Shown here: positions 1 to 7,717 of the stretch, one piece after another | Layout: the number at the start of each line of letters is the position of its first letter | How positions within the stretch are numbered: position 1 is the first letter of the stretch | Source of the DNA: an uncultured Alphaproteobacteria bacterium | Lineage (GTDB): Bacteria > Pseudomonadota > Alphaproteobacteria > RF32 > CAG-239 | DNA length: 64,000 nt | NCBI GenBank assembly: GCA_934254675.1 | Contig: CAKQLP010000002.1 | Coordinates: 161,641-225,640 of the forward strand | Reading direction: 5' to 3' | Notes under the pieces: generated by a model | The model's database searches: none | Seen by the model: only the letters and a program-made list of their open reading frames with translations | Told to the model about the DNA's origin: nothing | Program-made: the position numbers and the translations under genes

Positions 1-1454
1 TATTATTTTTTCATGTATATACAGCATACCAAAATCCAAGACATTCAGTGGAATTTGTAGAGTCTTATAATTCTGAAGAAAAAAATAACAAAGAAAATGA
101 AAAATTTGTATATTTTTTGATGCCTAATCTGGTTCCATATGCTTATTTAGCTCAAAACACAGATGCAGAATCATTAAGGACGCAACAAATTATGCAAGGA
201 TTTTATCAAAAAAACAATTTTAAAATTTATCCCAAAGCATATACACCTGAAAATGACTTCCTTTCAAATATGGTTCGATCGTTAAATCCAGACACAAATA
301 ATTCTAGCCAAAAGCATATACTTAAAACTCGATTGTTATCTGAATATTGGCGTTTTTATAATATTCGCCGAGAATACATTAATTTAAAAGATAACAGCCT
401 TTATGATTATTTGCATAGTAAAAATTATCAGATTACAGCTTATAAATCAAGAGATTTTGACTTATGCCATAAAAATCACAAAATTAATGTTGACAGGTGC
501 ATAGAAAAGGTTAATCAGCCTATAAATATTTATGATACCCACTTGTCTGTTCTCTCGAAAACAAATATTTTATTGATAGAGTGGATAGCCAGTATGAGAA
601 TTATAAAAAAAATGGCACCACTATTTTCTTTTTTACAAAATTTTTTCAATTTGCAAAAAGCACCAATGATTGGTATTGATTATAGTAATTTATATGTTGT
701 TAATTCCACGAAAACATTTGATATTTTATTGCAGCATATAGCTGAAGATTCTGGAAAACAAGCGTATATTGTCTTTGTGGATTTACCATCTAACATGTAT
801 ATTTATAATGAATTTTGCCAAATAAAAACAACAGATGAATGGTATGATATTGCTGATTTGCCATGGATTAAAAGTGATTTAACGGATAAACGGAGACGGG
901 CATATTTACAGCAAACACGTTGCTTGTTTGGAGAATTAGGATATTTTATGCAAAAACTTTCCGACAAAAATCTTTTAGATAAGACAACAATAGTTTTGCA
1001 AGGTGTCTCAAGCGTTAATAATTTCCAAACAGATAGAAATCCTGACTTTACAAAAGATTTTATAGCTAACCGGCTAGTAAATATGGCAATTTATACCGGA
1101 ACAAAGAATAAAAATAATGTAGATTGGCGTTTTTGTGATACTAGCCAGATTTTAAACTCTTATCTTACCGGAAAAAATAAGTGTACTAAAACGCCGGTCT
1201 TAGGTGTTCATGATTCAATTGTTAAAGCTCTGTCAAGAGAAATCAGTCTTTATGCGGCCAATATAAATAAAAATTCGCAAAAAGAGTTTGACATATGGTT
1301 TCAACATTGGATGATTGCAAATCAAGATAAAAAAAAGGAAATTATAAAAGTAGAGGAGGAAAAAGATAATTTAACCGAAGAAATTAATTCTCATGTTGAA
1401 AATATGGAATCTTCTTCAGATGATAGTTTAAATGATGAATATTTTGGACTGTGA
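1..1454 (+). CDS. Sulfatase/alkaline phosphatase-like protein, C-terminal part (5'-truncated by the window)
   Basis: The reading frame is open back to base 3, so the GTG at 48 is only an internal codon and the gene begins outside the window. Several stretches resemble membrane-anchored sulfatase-fold enzymes of the phosphoethanolamine or glycerol-phosphate transferase type: an early YFLMPN segment, a DLPSNMYIYNEFC segment where those proteins have their substrate-facing HxPh region, and a GELGYFMQKLSDKNLLDKT helix that normally leads into the metal-binding SDHG motif. Here that motif is replaced by LQGVSS, so catalysis by this half is doubtful. The acidic tail (about the last 40 residues) is lineage-specific. 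Only 3 bp separate it from yejE. Family assignment is by pattern only. Confidence 0.5.
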   Translation, partial: LFFHVYTAYQNPRHSVEFVESYNSEEKNNKENEKFVYFLMPNLVPYAYLAQNTDAESLRTQQIMQGFYQKNNFKIYPKAYTPENDFLSNMVRSLNPDTNNSSQKHILKTRLLSEYWRFYNIRREYINLKDNSLYDYLHSKNYQITAYKSRDFDLCHKNHKINVDRCIEKVNQPINIYDTHLSVLSKTNILLIEWIASMRIIKKMAPLFSFLQNFFNLQKAPMIGIDYSNLYVVNSTKTFDILLQHIAEDSGKQAYIVFVDLPSNMYIYNEFCQIKTTDEWYDIADLPWIKSDLTDKRRRAYLQQTRCLFGELGYFMQKLSDKNLLDKTTIVLQGVSSVNNFQTDRNPDFTKDFIANRLVNMAIYTGTKNKNNVDWRFCDTSQILNSYLTGKNKCTKTPVLGVHDSIVKALSREISLYAANINKNSQKEFDIWFQHWMIANQDKKKEIIKVEEEKDNLTEEINSHVENMESSSDDSLNDEYFGL

Positions 1455-1457
1455 TGT

Positions 1458-2471
1458 ATGTTTTTATGTGAGAAAATACATATTTTCAAAAAAAACAAAA
1501 GAGCATATATTTCTTTATGTTTATTAGGGTTAGTGTTTTTCTTTTCTTTATTTTCTGAATTAATTGCCAATGATAAGCCTTTGATTGTAAAATATAATAA
1601 CAAATTTTATTTTCCAGTTTTTTATGAATACAGTGATAAATTTTGGGGTGGGGATTTTCCGACATCTGCTGATTATAAAGACACTCTAATCAAGAACAAT
1701 ATTCAAAAAAACGGCTGGATGCTGATGCCGCCGATACCATATTCGTTTAACACCGTTGATTATTATTTAACCAGCGCAACTCCATCGGTTCCTGATAAAG
1801 AGCATTGGTTAGGAACAGATGAAGAGGGGCGGGATATTGCTGCCCGTATTTTATATGGTATCCGTTTGTCTTTGATTTTTGCGGCTTTACTCACTTTAGT
1901 ATCATCGTTAATCGGTATTTTTGTTGGAGCGGTGCAAGGTTATTTTGGCGGTAAAACGGATATTATTTTGCAAAGAGTGATTGAAATTTGGGATTCTTTG
2001 CCTCAGCTGTTTATCTTAATTATTATTGCCAGTGTGTTTTTGCCCACATTTTGGAGTTTATTGGTTATATTACTGCTGTTTTCATGGACAGGATTAACAG
2101 GAATGGTGCGAGCCGAATTTTTGCGTTTGCGGAATTTTGAGTTTGTAAAAGCCGCTCAAGTTTTAGGCGTTAGCAGTTTCCGTATTATGTTTCGGCATAT
2201 TTTTCCTAATGCATTGGTAACATCTATAACATTTATTCCGTTTATTATGGCAGAGGCCATTACATCATTAAGTGCTTTAGATTTTCTAGGTCTGGGATTG
2301 CCACAAGATTATCCATCTCTCGGTGATTTGGTTCGTCAGGGAAAAGACAATCTGCAAGCTCCTTGGATTGGTATCAGCATTTTTATTGTCTTATCTAGTT
2401 TACTTTCTATGCTTATTTTTATAGGCGAAGGGGTGCGAGATGTGTTTGATACAAGGAAAAATAGTCGATGA
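1458..2471 (+). CDS. yejE: Peptide ABC transporter permease YejE
   Basis: Inner-membrane permease of a YejABEF-type oligopeptide/microcin C importer, 337 residues, close to the usual length. There is an N-terminal membrane anchor (about 18-37), a periplasmic segment with the family-typical GTDEEGRDI (119-127), then five hydrophobic segments. The cytoplasmic EAA coupling loop is at about 228-251 (EFVKAAQVLGVSSF...). The stop codon overlaps the start of yejF by 4 bp (ATGA), indicating translational coupling. The usual upstream partners yejA (binding protein) and yejB (second permease) are not adjacent; a sulfatase-like gene sits in that place. Confidence 0.93.
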   Translation: MFLCEKIHIFKKNKRAYISLCLLGLVFFFSLFSELIANDKPLIVKYNNKFYFPVFYEYSDKFWGGDFPTSADYKDTLIKNNIQKNGWMLMPPIPYSFNTVDYYLTSATPSVPDKEHWLGTDEEGRDIAARILYGIRLSLIFAALLTLVSSLIGIFVGAVQGYFGGKTDIILQRVIEIWDSLPQLFILIIIASVFLPTFWSLLVILLLFSWTGLTGMVRAEFLRLRNFEFVKAAQVLGVSSFRIMFRHIFPNALVTSITFIPFIMAEAITSLSALDFLGLGLPQDYPSLGDLVRQGKDNLQAPWIGISIFIVLSSLLSMLIFIGEGVRDVFDTRKNSR

Positions 2472-4048
2472 AAATATTAGAAATCAAACACTTATCTGTA
2501 TATTTTAGAAGCGACAAAACAAAAGATTTTTGCGCGGTTAACAACGTTAGCTTAAATTTAGAGCAGGGGGAAATACTCGGAATTGTTGGTGAATCCGGTT
2601 CCGGTAAATCAGTGACGGCTCTATCAGTGTTAGGATTATTGCCATATCCCAAAGCTTATCATTCCGCAAATTCCTCAATATTTTTTCATGAACAGGAACT
2701 TATAGGATTAAATAGCAAAGATTTTCAATATATTCGCGGAAATAAAATATCTTTTGTTTTTCAAGAACCGATGTCGTCGTTAAATCCTTTGCATAAAATC
2801 GGAACTCAGATTGCTGAAAGTTTGCAAATACATCAGAACTTAAGTGCAAAAGAGTTAAAAAAGCGAACTTTAGAATTATTGAACTTAGTTAAAATTCCAG
2901 AACCGGAACAAAAATTAAATGCGTATCCATTTGAACTTTCCGGTGGGCAAAGGCAAAGAGTTATGATTGCCATGGCCATAGCCAATAATCCGGAAATCTT
3001 AATTGCCGATGAACCGACAACCGCTTTAGATGTGACAATTCAAGAACAAATTATTGATTTGTTGTTAGAATTAAAACAAAAACTTAATATGTCCATTATT
3101 TTTATTAGTCATAATCTGCGGCTGGTTCATAAAATTGCAGATAACATTGCGGTAATGTATCATGGAGAATTGGTTGAGTATGGTGCAGCCCAAAAAATAT
3201 TTTCATCTCCGAAAAATGATTATACTAAAAAATTAATATCATCATCTTTATCTTTGAATATACAAAATAAAATATCGACAAATGTTATTCTTGAAGCCCA
3301 ACATATAAAAGTTGCTTTTCCTCGAAAAAAAAATATATGGGGAAGGGTGATTGCTGATTTTAAAGCAGTCGATGATGTCAGTTTTGAATTGAAGCAAGGT
3401 GAAACGCTTGGTGTGGTTGGAGAATCTGGCTCGGGCAAAACATCTCTAGCTTTGGCTGTTGTGAACTTGCTGAAACATCAAGGTTGTGTTAAACTATTCG
3501 ATGGACAAAGCTATAAGCACATATCTCATTTTAGCAAAGATTTGCAAATTGTTTTTCAAGATCCATATAATTCCTTAAATCCCAAAATGACAATAAGTCA
3601 AATAATTGATGAGGGTTTATCAGTACATTTCAAACAGCTTACAAAACAAGAAAAATTAATTAAAATCAAAGAAATATTAAAAGAAGTTAATCTTAAAGAA
3701 GATGTACTAAACAAATATCCTCATGAATTTTCCGGCGGCCAACGCCAAAGAATTGCATTAGCTAGAGTTTTAATTCTGAATCCTAAAATAATTATTTTAG
3801 ATGAGCCGACATCCGCGTTGGATGTGACGGTTCAAGCGCAGATTATTGATTTGTTAAAAAGACTGCAAGCTAAGTATAAACTGTCATACATTTTTATATC
3901 TCATGATATGAATGCCATTAAAACTATGGCTCATCGAATTATTGTGATGCAAAATGGTAAAATTGTTGAGCAAGGCACAGCTGAGCATATATTTAATAAA
4001 CCAGCACAACCATACACCAAGCAATTAATCCAAGCATCTATGCTGTAA
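2468..4048 (+). CDS. yejF: Peptide ABC transporter, duplicated ATP-binding protein YejF
   Basis: Cytoplasmic ATPase with two complete nucleotide-binding domains in one chain (526 residues), as in YejF. Walker A motifs GESGSGKS (41-48) and GESGSGKT (about 318-325) each have an ABC signature (LSGGQRQR, FSGGQRQR), a Walker B (ILIADEPTTALD, IILDEPTSALD) and an H-loop (ISHN, ISHD). A C-terminal OppD/F-type extension (QPYTKQLIQAS) is present. It would energise uptake with YejE. It overlaps yejE by 4 bp and is followed by a 141-bp spacer before the MFS gene. No terminator is obvious after it. Confidence 0.94.
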   Translation: MKILEIKHLSVYFRSDKTKDFCAVNNVSLNLEQGEILGIVGESGSGKSVTALSVLGLLPYPKAYHSANSSIFFHEQELIGLNSKDFQYIRGNKISFVFQEPMSSLNPLHKIGTQIAESLQIHQNLSAKELKKRTLELLNLVKIPEPEQKLNAYPFELSGGQRQRVMIAMAIANNPEILIADEPTTALDVTIQEQIIDLLLELKQKLNMSIIFISHNLRLVHKIADNIAVMYHGELVEYGAAQKIFSSPKNDYTKKLISSSLSLNIQNKISTNVILEAQHIKVAFPRKKNIWGRVIADFKAVDDVSFELKQGETLGVVGESGSGKTSLALAVVNLLKHQGCVKLFDGQSYKHISHFSKDLQIVFQDPYNSLNPKMTISQIIDEGLSVHFKQLTKQEKLIKIKEILKEVNLKEDVLNKYPHEFSGGQRQRIALARVLILNPKIIILDEPTSALDVTVQAQIIDLLKRLQAKYKLSYIFISHDMNAIKTMAHRIIVMQNGKIVEQGTAEHIFNKPAQPYTKQLIQASML

Positions 4049-4189
4049 AATTATAGCGTAAATTTCATTTATTTGGCTTATATTATTATGAAATTATACA
4101 TAATAGACATTATGCGACAAGCAATAATAAAGAACATACTCTTACCGAATTTCAACGGCTGGCTTTAACATCAATTTTTTGGACTTACT

Positions 4190-5362
4190 ATGAACTTCTT
4201 ACATCTCATTTATATAATAATATTTTTCAAATCACAAATTTTGATGCTGCCGATTTTATATTTATTCTATATTCAAAACGGATTGTCGTGGAATGATTAC
4301 TTTTTATTTCAAGGCTTATCACTATTACTGAACATATTTTTACAAATACCTTTGGGATTTATCAGTAATTTTGTTTCTAAAAAATATTATTTGATAATCT
4401 CTTGTTTGTTTTTAATTGTCAGTAGATTAATTTGGCTGTTTTATTCAGGATATTATGCAATATTGATGGGTGAATTAATTTTCTCAATTTCTAAGTCTTT
4501 CTATGAAATCATTGAAGCCCCCTATTTATACGAAATATTGAAAAAATACGGTAAAACTTCTAAAATGTTGCAAACCTACTCTCAATTAAATTTTTTTATG
4601 TGGATTAGTACGGGAATTTCCGGTTTTATAAGTGTTGGCATATACGCAATTACTAATTTTCAAATTTTAATGATTACAGAAATTGTTTTGTTTTTTACAT
4701 CTCTGTTTTTCAGTTTTAAGTTACCGAATATCAAGCCTAAAGCTAAAAGCTGTTCAACTTGTGGATTATTTCCTGTAACCATCGGAAAAATAAGTATAAA
4801 ATTAATTCTAAGTTCGGCAGTATTATCGGCTTTTAGTCAATTTTTCTTTTGGAGTTTTCAACCAATATTGGCAATATTTTCCTTTCCTTTGACCTATTTT
4901 GGCTGGGTGATTTTTATAAATAACATATTTCGAGCTTTTGGCTGTTTGGCAAATAAATATATTTCTCAACTTTTAACAATGAAACAAATGATAAAATTAT
5001 GTTTTTTATGCACTTTGTTCTGTTTTATATTCGTTATAGCTTCAAAAAATTACATGTTGTTTAAACAATGGTGTTTAATTTTAATCTTTTTGTTATGTAT
5101 TTCTATAACTATTCAATTAATGTTTAAAATCCGAGTGTCAACTTATTTGCAGAATAAAGCATCGGCATCTATGAAAACATCCCTTAATACGATGCACGTT
5201 TTTATAACGAAACTTTTTACGGCAATTCTGCTGATTTTACCAAAATACCAACAAATAGACCTAGGGGTATTTCAGATATATAATGTCTATTTTTGTGTAT
5301 TTATTTGTTTTATCCTTTTATTTTTTGCTTTTGACCGTTATAATAAACAAAACTATAAGTAG
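4190..5362 (+). CDS. MFS-type transporter
   Basis: Integral membrane protein of 390 residues with about 11-12 hydrophobic segments and the major facilitator layout of two six-helix halves. The loop after helix 2 (GFISNFVSKKY) matches the position of the MFS motif A, with weak conservation. A cytoplasmic loop lies near residues 180-200 (PNIKPKAKSCSTCG). It probably moves a small solute, but the substrate cannot be told from sequence. The ATG at 4190 follows a GGA at 4181. The GT2 gene starts 9 bp after its stop, so the two are probably co-transcribed. Confidence 0.75.
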   Translation: MNFLHLIYIIIFFKSQILMLPILYLFYIQNGLSWNDYFLFQGLSLLLNIFLQIPLGFISNFVSKKYYLIISCLFLIVSRLIWLFYSGYYAILMGELIFSISKSFYEIIEAPYLYEILKKYGKTSKMLQTYSQLNFFMWISTGISGFISVGIYAITNFQILMITEIVLFFTSLFFSFKLPNIKPKAKSCSTCGLFPVTIGKISIKLILSSAVLSAFSQFFFWSFQPILAIFSFPLTYFGWVIFINNIFRAFGCLANKYISQLLTMKQMIKLCFLCTLFCFIFVIASKNYMLFKQWCLILIFLLCISITIQLMFKIRVSTYLQNKASASMKTSLNTMHVFITKLFTAILLILPKYQQIDLGVFQIYNVYFCVFICFILLFFAFDRYNKQNYK

Positions 5363-5371
5363 GATATATCG

Positions 5372-6355
5372 ATGAAAATAAAAAGTATGGTATTGGCATT
5401 TATAATTGTTTTGTTATATGGAAATTTTCTATTATTTAAAAATCCTAAAGTATCAATAATATTACCAGTGTACAATGGCGAGGAATTTTTACCGAATACA
5501 CTGAGTTTTTTACTTAATCAAACCTTTTCAGATTTTGAACTTATTATAATTGACGATGGTTCAAAAGATAAATCTTTGGATATTTTGGCAGATTTTGCAA
5601 ATAAAGATTCAAGAATTAAACTTTATAAAAATCCTTCCAATCTGGGCATTGTAAAAACTAGAAATAAAGGGATAAAATTGGCTAAAGGTGAATATATTGC
5701 CATGATGGATCAAGATGATATATCTTTACCTGATAGAATCAAAATTTCCGTGGAATATTTGGATACGCATAAAAATGTAGATATTGTTGATGTTGGCACC
5801 ATTTCTTTAGAGCAATATAACAATGGAATAAAAGAAACCAGAAGTGGTGTTATTCCCTATATTCTCTCGGAGGGTAAAACCTATGATGAACTTTATTCAG
5901 AAGCCGAGCAAAATGAAAATATAAAATTATCTTTATTTTTTTCTTGCTCAATTCCTGTTCAATCCGCATCTATGCTGCGAAAATCATTTTTGACAGAACA
6001 TCAAATTCAATATACAGACGGAATAAAATATACTGATGATTATTTTTTGTATAGAGATTTAATTAAAGCTAAAGCCAATTTTCATCATATTAAAGATATT
6101 CAGCATATATATAATGATGTTAGAACACATTCTTCACAATTTAATAAAACTCAGGCTGAAGAAGCATTTAGATTAAAAACAGAATTATTTGCGGATAATG
6201 GACTGGACTATCAAATGTATGCGCATGAAATGGACACTACAAAATTTATGTGTAGATTATTTGAAGAATTATCGAAAACAAATCTTCAATATAAGATGTT
6301 TTCTCAAAATTTAATCATTAAAAACAAAGAAATAATATGCAAAAATAAAAATTAG
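5372..6355 (+). CDS. Family 2 glycosyltransferase, membrane-anchored
   Basis: GT-A fold glycosyltransferase of 327 residues that probably adds a sugar to a surface glycan. An N-terminal hydrophobic segment (about 5-22) may anchor it to the inner membrane. The GT2 core starts with VSIILPVYNGEEFL, followed by IIIDDGSKDKS (nucleotide-sugar binding) and NPSNLGIVKTRNKGI. The metal-binding DXD-type motif is DQDD at about 112-115. The C-terminal third includes a KYTDDYFLYRDL segment where the catalytic ED-type motif is expected. Acceptor and donor sugars are unknown. A second GT2 gene of the same family lies at 41194-42048. Confidence 0.88.
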   Translation: MKIKSMVLAFIIVLLYGNFLLFKNPKVSIILPVYNGEEFLPNTLSFLLNQTFSDFELIIIDDGSKDKSLDILADFANKDSRIKLYKNPSNLGIVKTRNKGIKLAKGEYIAMMDQDDISLPDRIKISVEYLDTHKNVDIVDVGTISLEQYNNGIKETRSGVIPYILSEGKTYDELYSEAEQNENIKLSLFFSCSIPVQSASMLRKSFLTEHQIQYTDGIKYTDDYFLYRDLIKAKANFHHIKDIQHIYNDVRTHSSQFNKTQAEEAFRLKTELFADNGLDYQMYAHEMDTTKFMCRLFEELSKTNLQYKMFSQNLIIKNKEIICKNKN

Positions 6356-6401
6356 GACATTACTTCTTAAATCACGTCTCTGTTTTTTTATTGTTTGTAC
6401 C

Positions 6402-6434
6402 TTGACAGTGTAATCTTTAGAGTTTACTCTAAGT
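6402..6434 (+). promoter_or_regulatory. merR promoter with embedded MerR-type dyad operator
   Basis: TTGACA at 6402-6407 is followed after 17 bp by TACTCT (6425-6430), a candidate promoter for the downstream MerR gene. The near-perfect dyad TTAGAGTTTACTCTAA (6417-6432) covers the -10 box, so binding would be expected to repress (autorepression, inferred). The 28 bp at 6407-6434 are the exact reverse complement of 11943-11970, which lie in the promoter of the decarboxylase/cupin gene. Confidence 0.65.
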
Positions 6435-6487
6435 TGAAATATTTGGCTAAAATACGCAAAAAACTTTATTGTATGGAGAATTTAAAG

Positions 6488-6886
6488 ATGTATTATTCCA
6501 TTGGGCAAGTTGCCGCTAAAACCGGACTAACCGTTCATACTTTGCGCTATTATGAAAAAGAAGGCTTATTACCATTCGTGCGTAAAAGCAGTTCCGGACT
6601 TAGAATGTTTTCGGATAATGATTTGGGATGGTTATCGCTGATAGAATGCTTAAAAGAAACCGGAATGTCGCTCAAAGGTATTAAGCAATACATCGACTGG
6701 TTTCGCGAGGGCGATTCCACCCTTCCCCAACGCTTAGAAATGTTTAAGCAACAACAGCTTAAAGTTTTGGATCAGATTGAGCAATTTAAAAAATATCTGC
6801 AAAAAATTGACTATAAAGTCAAGCTTTATGAAGAAGCTGTCAAGCAAGGTAGTTTTGATAAAGCTATGAAAAAATTCGGCAGCTAG
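6488..6886 (+). CDS. MerR-family transcriptional regulator
   Basis: DNA-binding regulator of 132 residues. The winged helix-turn-helix is at 2-28 (YSIGQVAAKTGLTVHTLRYYEKEG) with the second wing around SSSGLRMFSDND. A coiled-coil dimer helix runs over about 80-125. No cysteines are placed as in metal sensors, so it belongs with the AdhR/NmlR-like stress sensors rather than metal sensors. The start is set at ATG 6488 because GGAGAA lies at 6475-6480; in-frame codons upstream to 6395 overlap the promoter. Matching dyads in front of the dxs-like gene (9515-9530) and the decarboxylase/cupin gene (11945-11960) suggest a three-promoter local regulon. Confidence 0.9.
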   Translation: MYYSIGQVAAKTGLTVHTLRYYEKEGLLPFVRKSSSGLRMFSDNDLGWLSLIECLKETGMSLKGIKQYIDWFREGDSTLPQRLEMFKQQQLKVLDQIEQFKKYLQKIDYKVKLYEEAVKQGSFDKAMKKFGS

Positions 6887-6889
6887 TTA

Positions 6890-7074
6890 TTGTTGTTGAG
6901 AATAAATTTTATATCGCATTAAATGAAGCAAAGTGGCCTAATTTATACAAAGCTATCCGTGAACGAAACACCAACGGCTATAATGGTATTTACTACAACA
7001 TAAACCGCCCTGATGTCCAACAAGAATGCAATGATTGGGCTAGAAGAATGATTAATTCTATCAATCAGTGGTAG
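6890..7074 (+). pseudogene. Gene remnant, about 60 codons, no start codon
   Basis: Directly after merR a second frame stays open to a TAG at 7072-7074 and reads like real protein: FYIALNEAKWPNLYKAIRE, then NGYNGIYYNI and VQQECNDWARRMINS. The only in-frame ATG is close to its end and there is no ribosome binding site, so it is probably the C-terminal scrap of a deleted gene. I do not recognise the family. Its last 14 bp overlap the end of the convergent gene at 7061-7594. Confidence 0.35.
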
Positions 7075-7594
7075 CCATATCTTTAGGAGGGGTAACACAA
7101 TAATGACTTTTTGAAGAATATTCTTTTTGCCCCTCTTCATATATTTTTTCTTCTATATCTAAACACCCCTCAAAAAATAAACCTACAACTTTATATATAT
7201 AATAATTTTCTACTGTATATTTTCCTGAATAAATTTTTGCTGTTATCTTAGCATTCCTCTTACTAATTTCATCCGAACTATTTTTTAAAATATTTTGAGC
7301 GTATTTTAACCTACCTTCATCTTTAGGATATCTTACCTTACAAAACATCTTAATATGGTCTTCTGTATTTTCTAGTAACTCACAGCTTCCCTTACTATTA
7401 ATAATATCCTTATCCAAAGGCGTTCTAAAATCAACCGATGTCGGGGTTAGATATACATAACCAGAACGCATTGACATTGGTTCTAACGGCTGGTTAAAAA
7501 CCGGATTTACAAACTTAGTTTTCTCTATTTCTTCCGCTAACGCCACTTTACTAACATACAAAAATGATAACAAAATCAACAACACCTTTTTCAT
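7061..7594 (-). CDS. Secreted hypothetical protein
   Basis: 177 residues, beginning with a clear Sec signal peptide (MKKVLLILLSFLYVSKVALA, cleavage probably after residue 20). The mature part is hydrophilic with four or five cysteines (GSCELL, MFCKVRY, EGCLDIE, HYCV), which could form disulfides in the periplasm. AGGGGAA about 9 bp upstream of the ATG supports the start. No known family was recognised. It is transcribed towards merR, and its 3' end overlaps the gene remnant described at 6890-7074. Confidence 0.6.
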   Translation of the reverse strand: MKKVLLILLSFLYVSKVALAEEIEKTKFVNPVFNQPLEPMSMRSGYVYLTPTSVDFRTPLDKDIINSKGSCELLENTEDHIKMFCKVRYPKDEGRLKYAQNILKNSSDEISKRNAKITAKIYSGKYTVENYYIYKVVGLFFEGCLDIEEKIYEEGQKEYSSKSHYCVTPPKDMATTD

Positions 7595-7662
7595 ATTTCA
7601 TATTCCCCTTTTAATTGTTTTTATAATAATTTTAACATAAACAAAGTCAAGAGGTTTATTAT

Positions 7663-7700
7663 AAAAAAAGAGCTTCTTATGTTTTAAGAAACTCTTTTTT
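7663..7700 (-). terminator. Intrinsic terminator after the dxs-like gene
   Basis: A hairpin of AAAAGAG / CTCTTTT with an inner TTCTTA/TAAGAA helix, flanked by A and T runs on both strands, lies just past the stop at 7718. It could work in both directions. Confidence 0.75.
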
Positions 7701-7717
7701 ATCTAACCGAAATTTAC

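Noticed and set aside
4060..4305. Open frame reading RHYATSNNKEHTLTEFQRLAL behind an out-of-frame ATGAAATTATACATAATA, like a frameshifted histidine phosphatase start (RHG motif)
   Set aside because: The RH and LTE elements are far too close for that family, there is no further homology, and the frame runs into the MFS gene in another frame. Probably chance.
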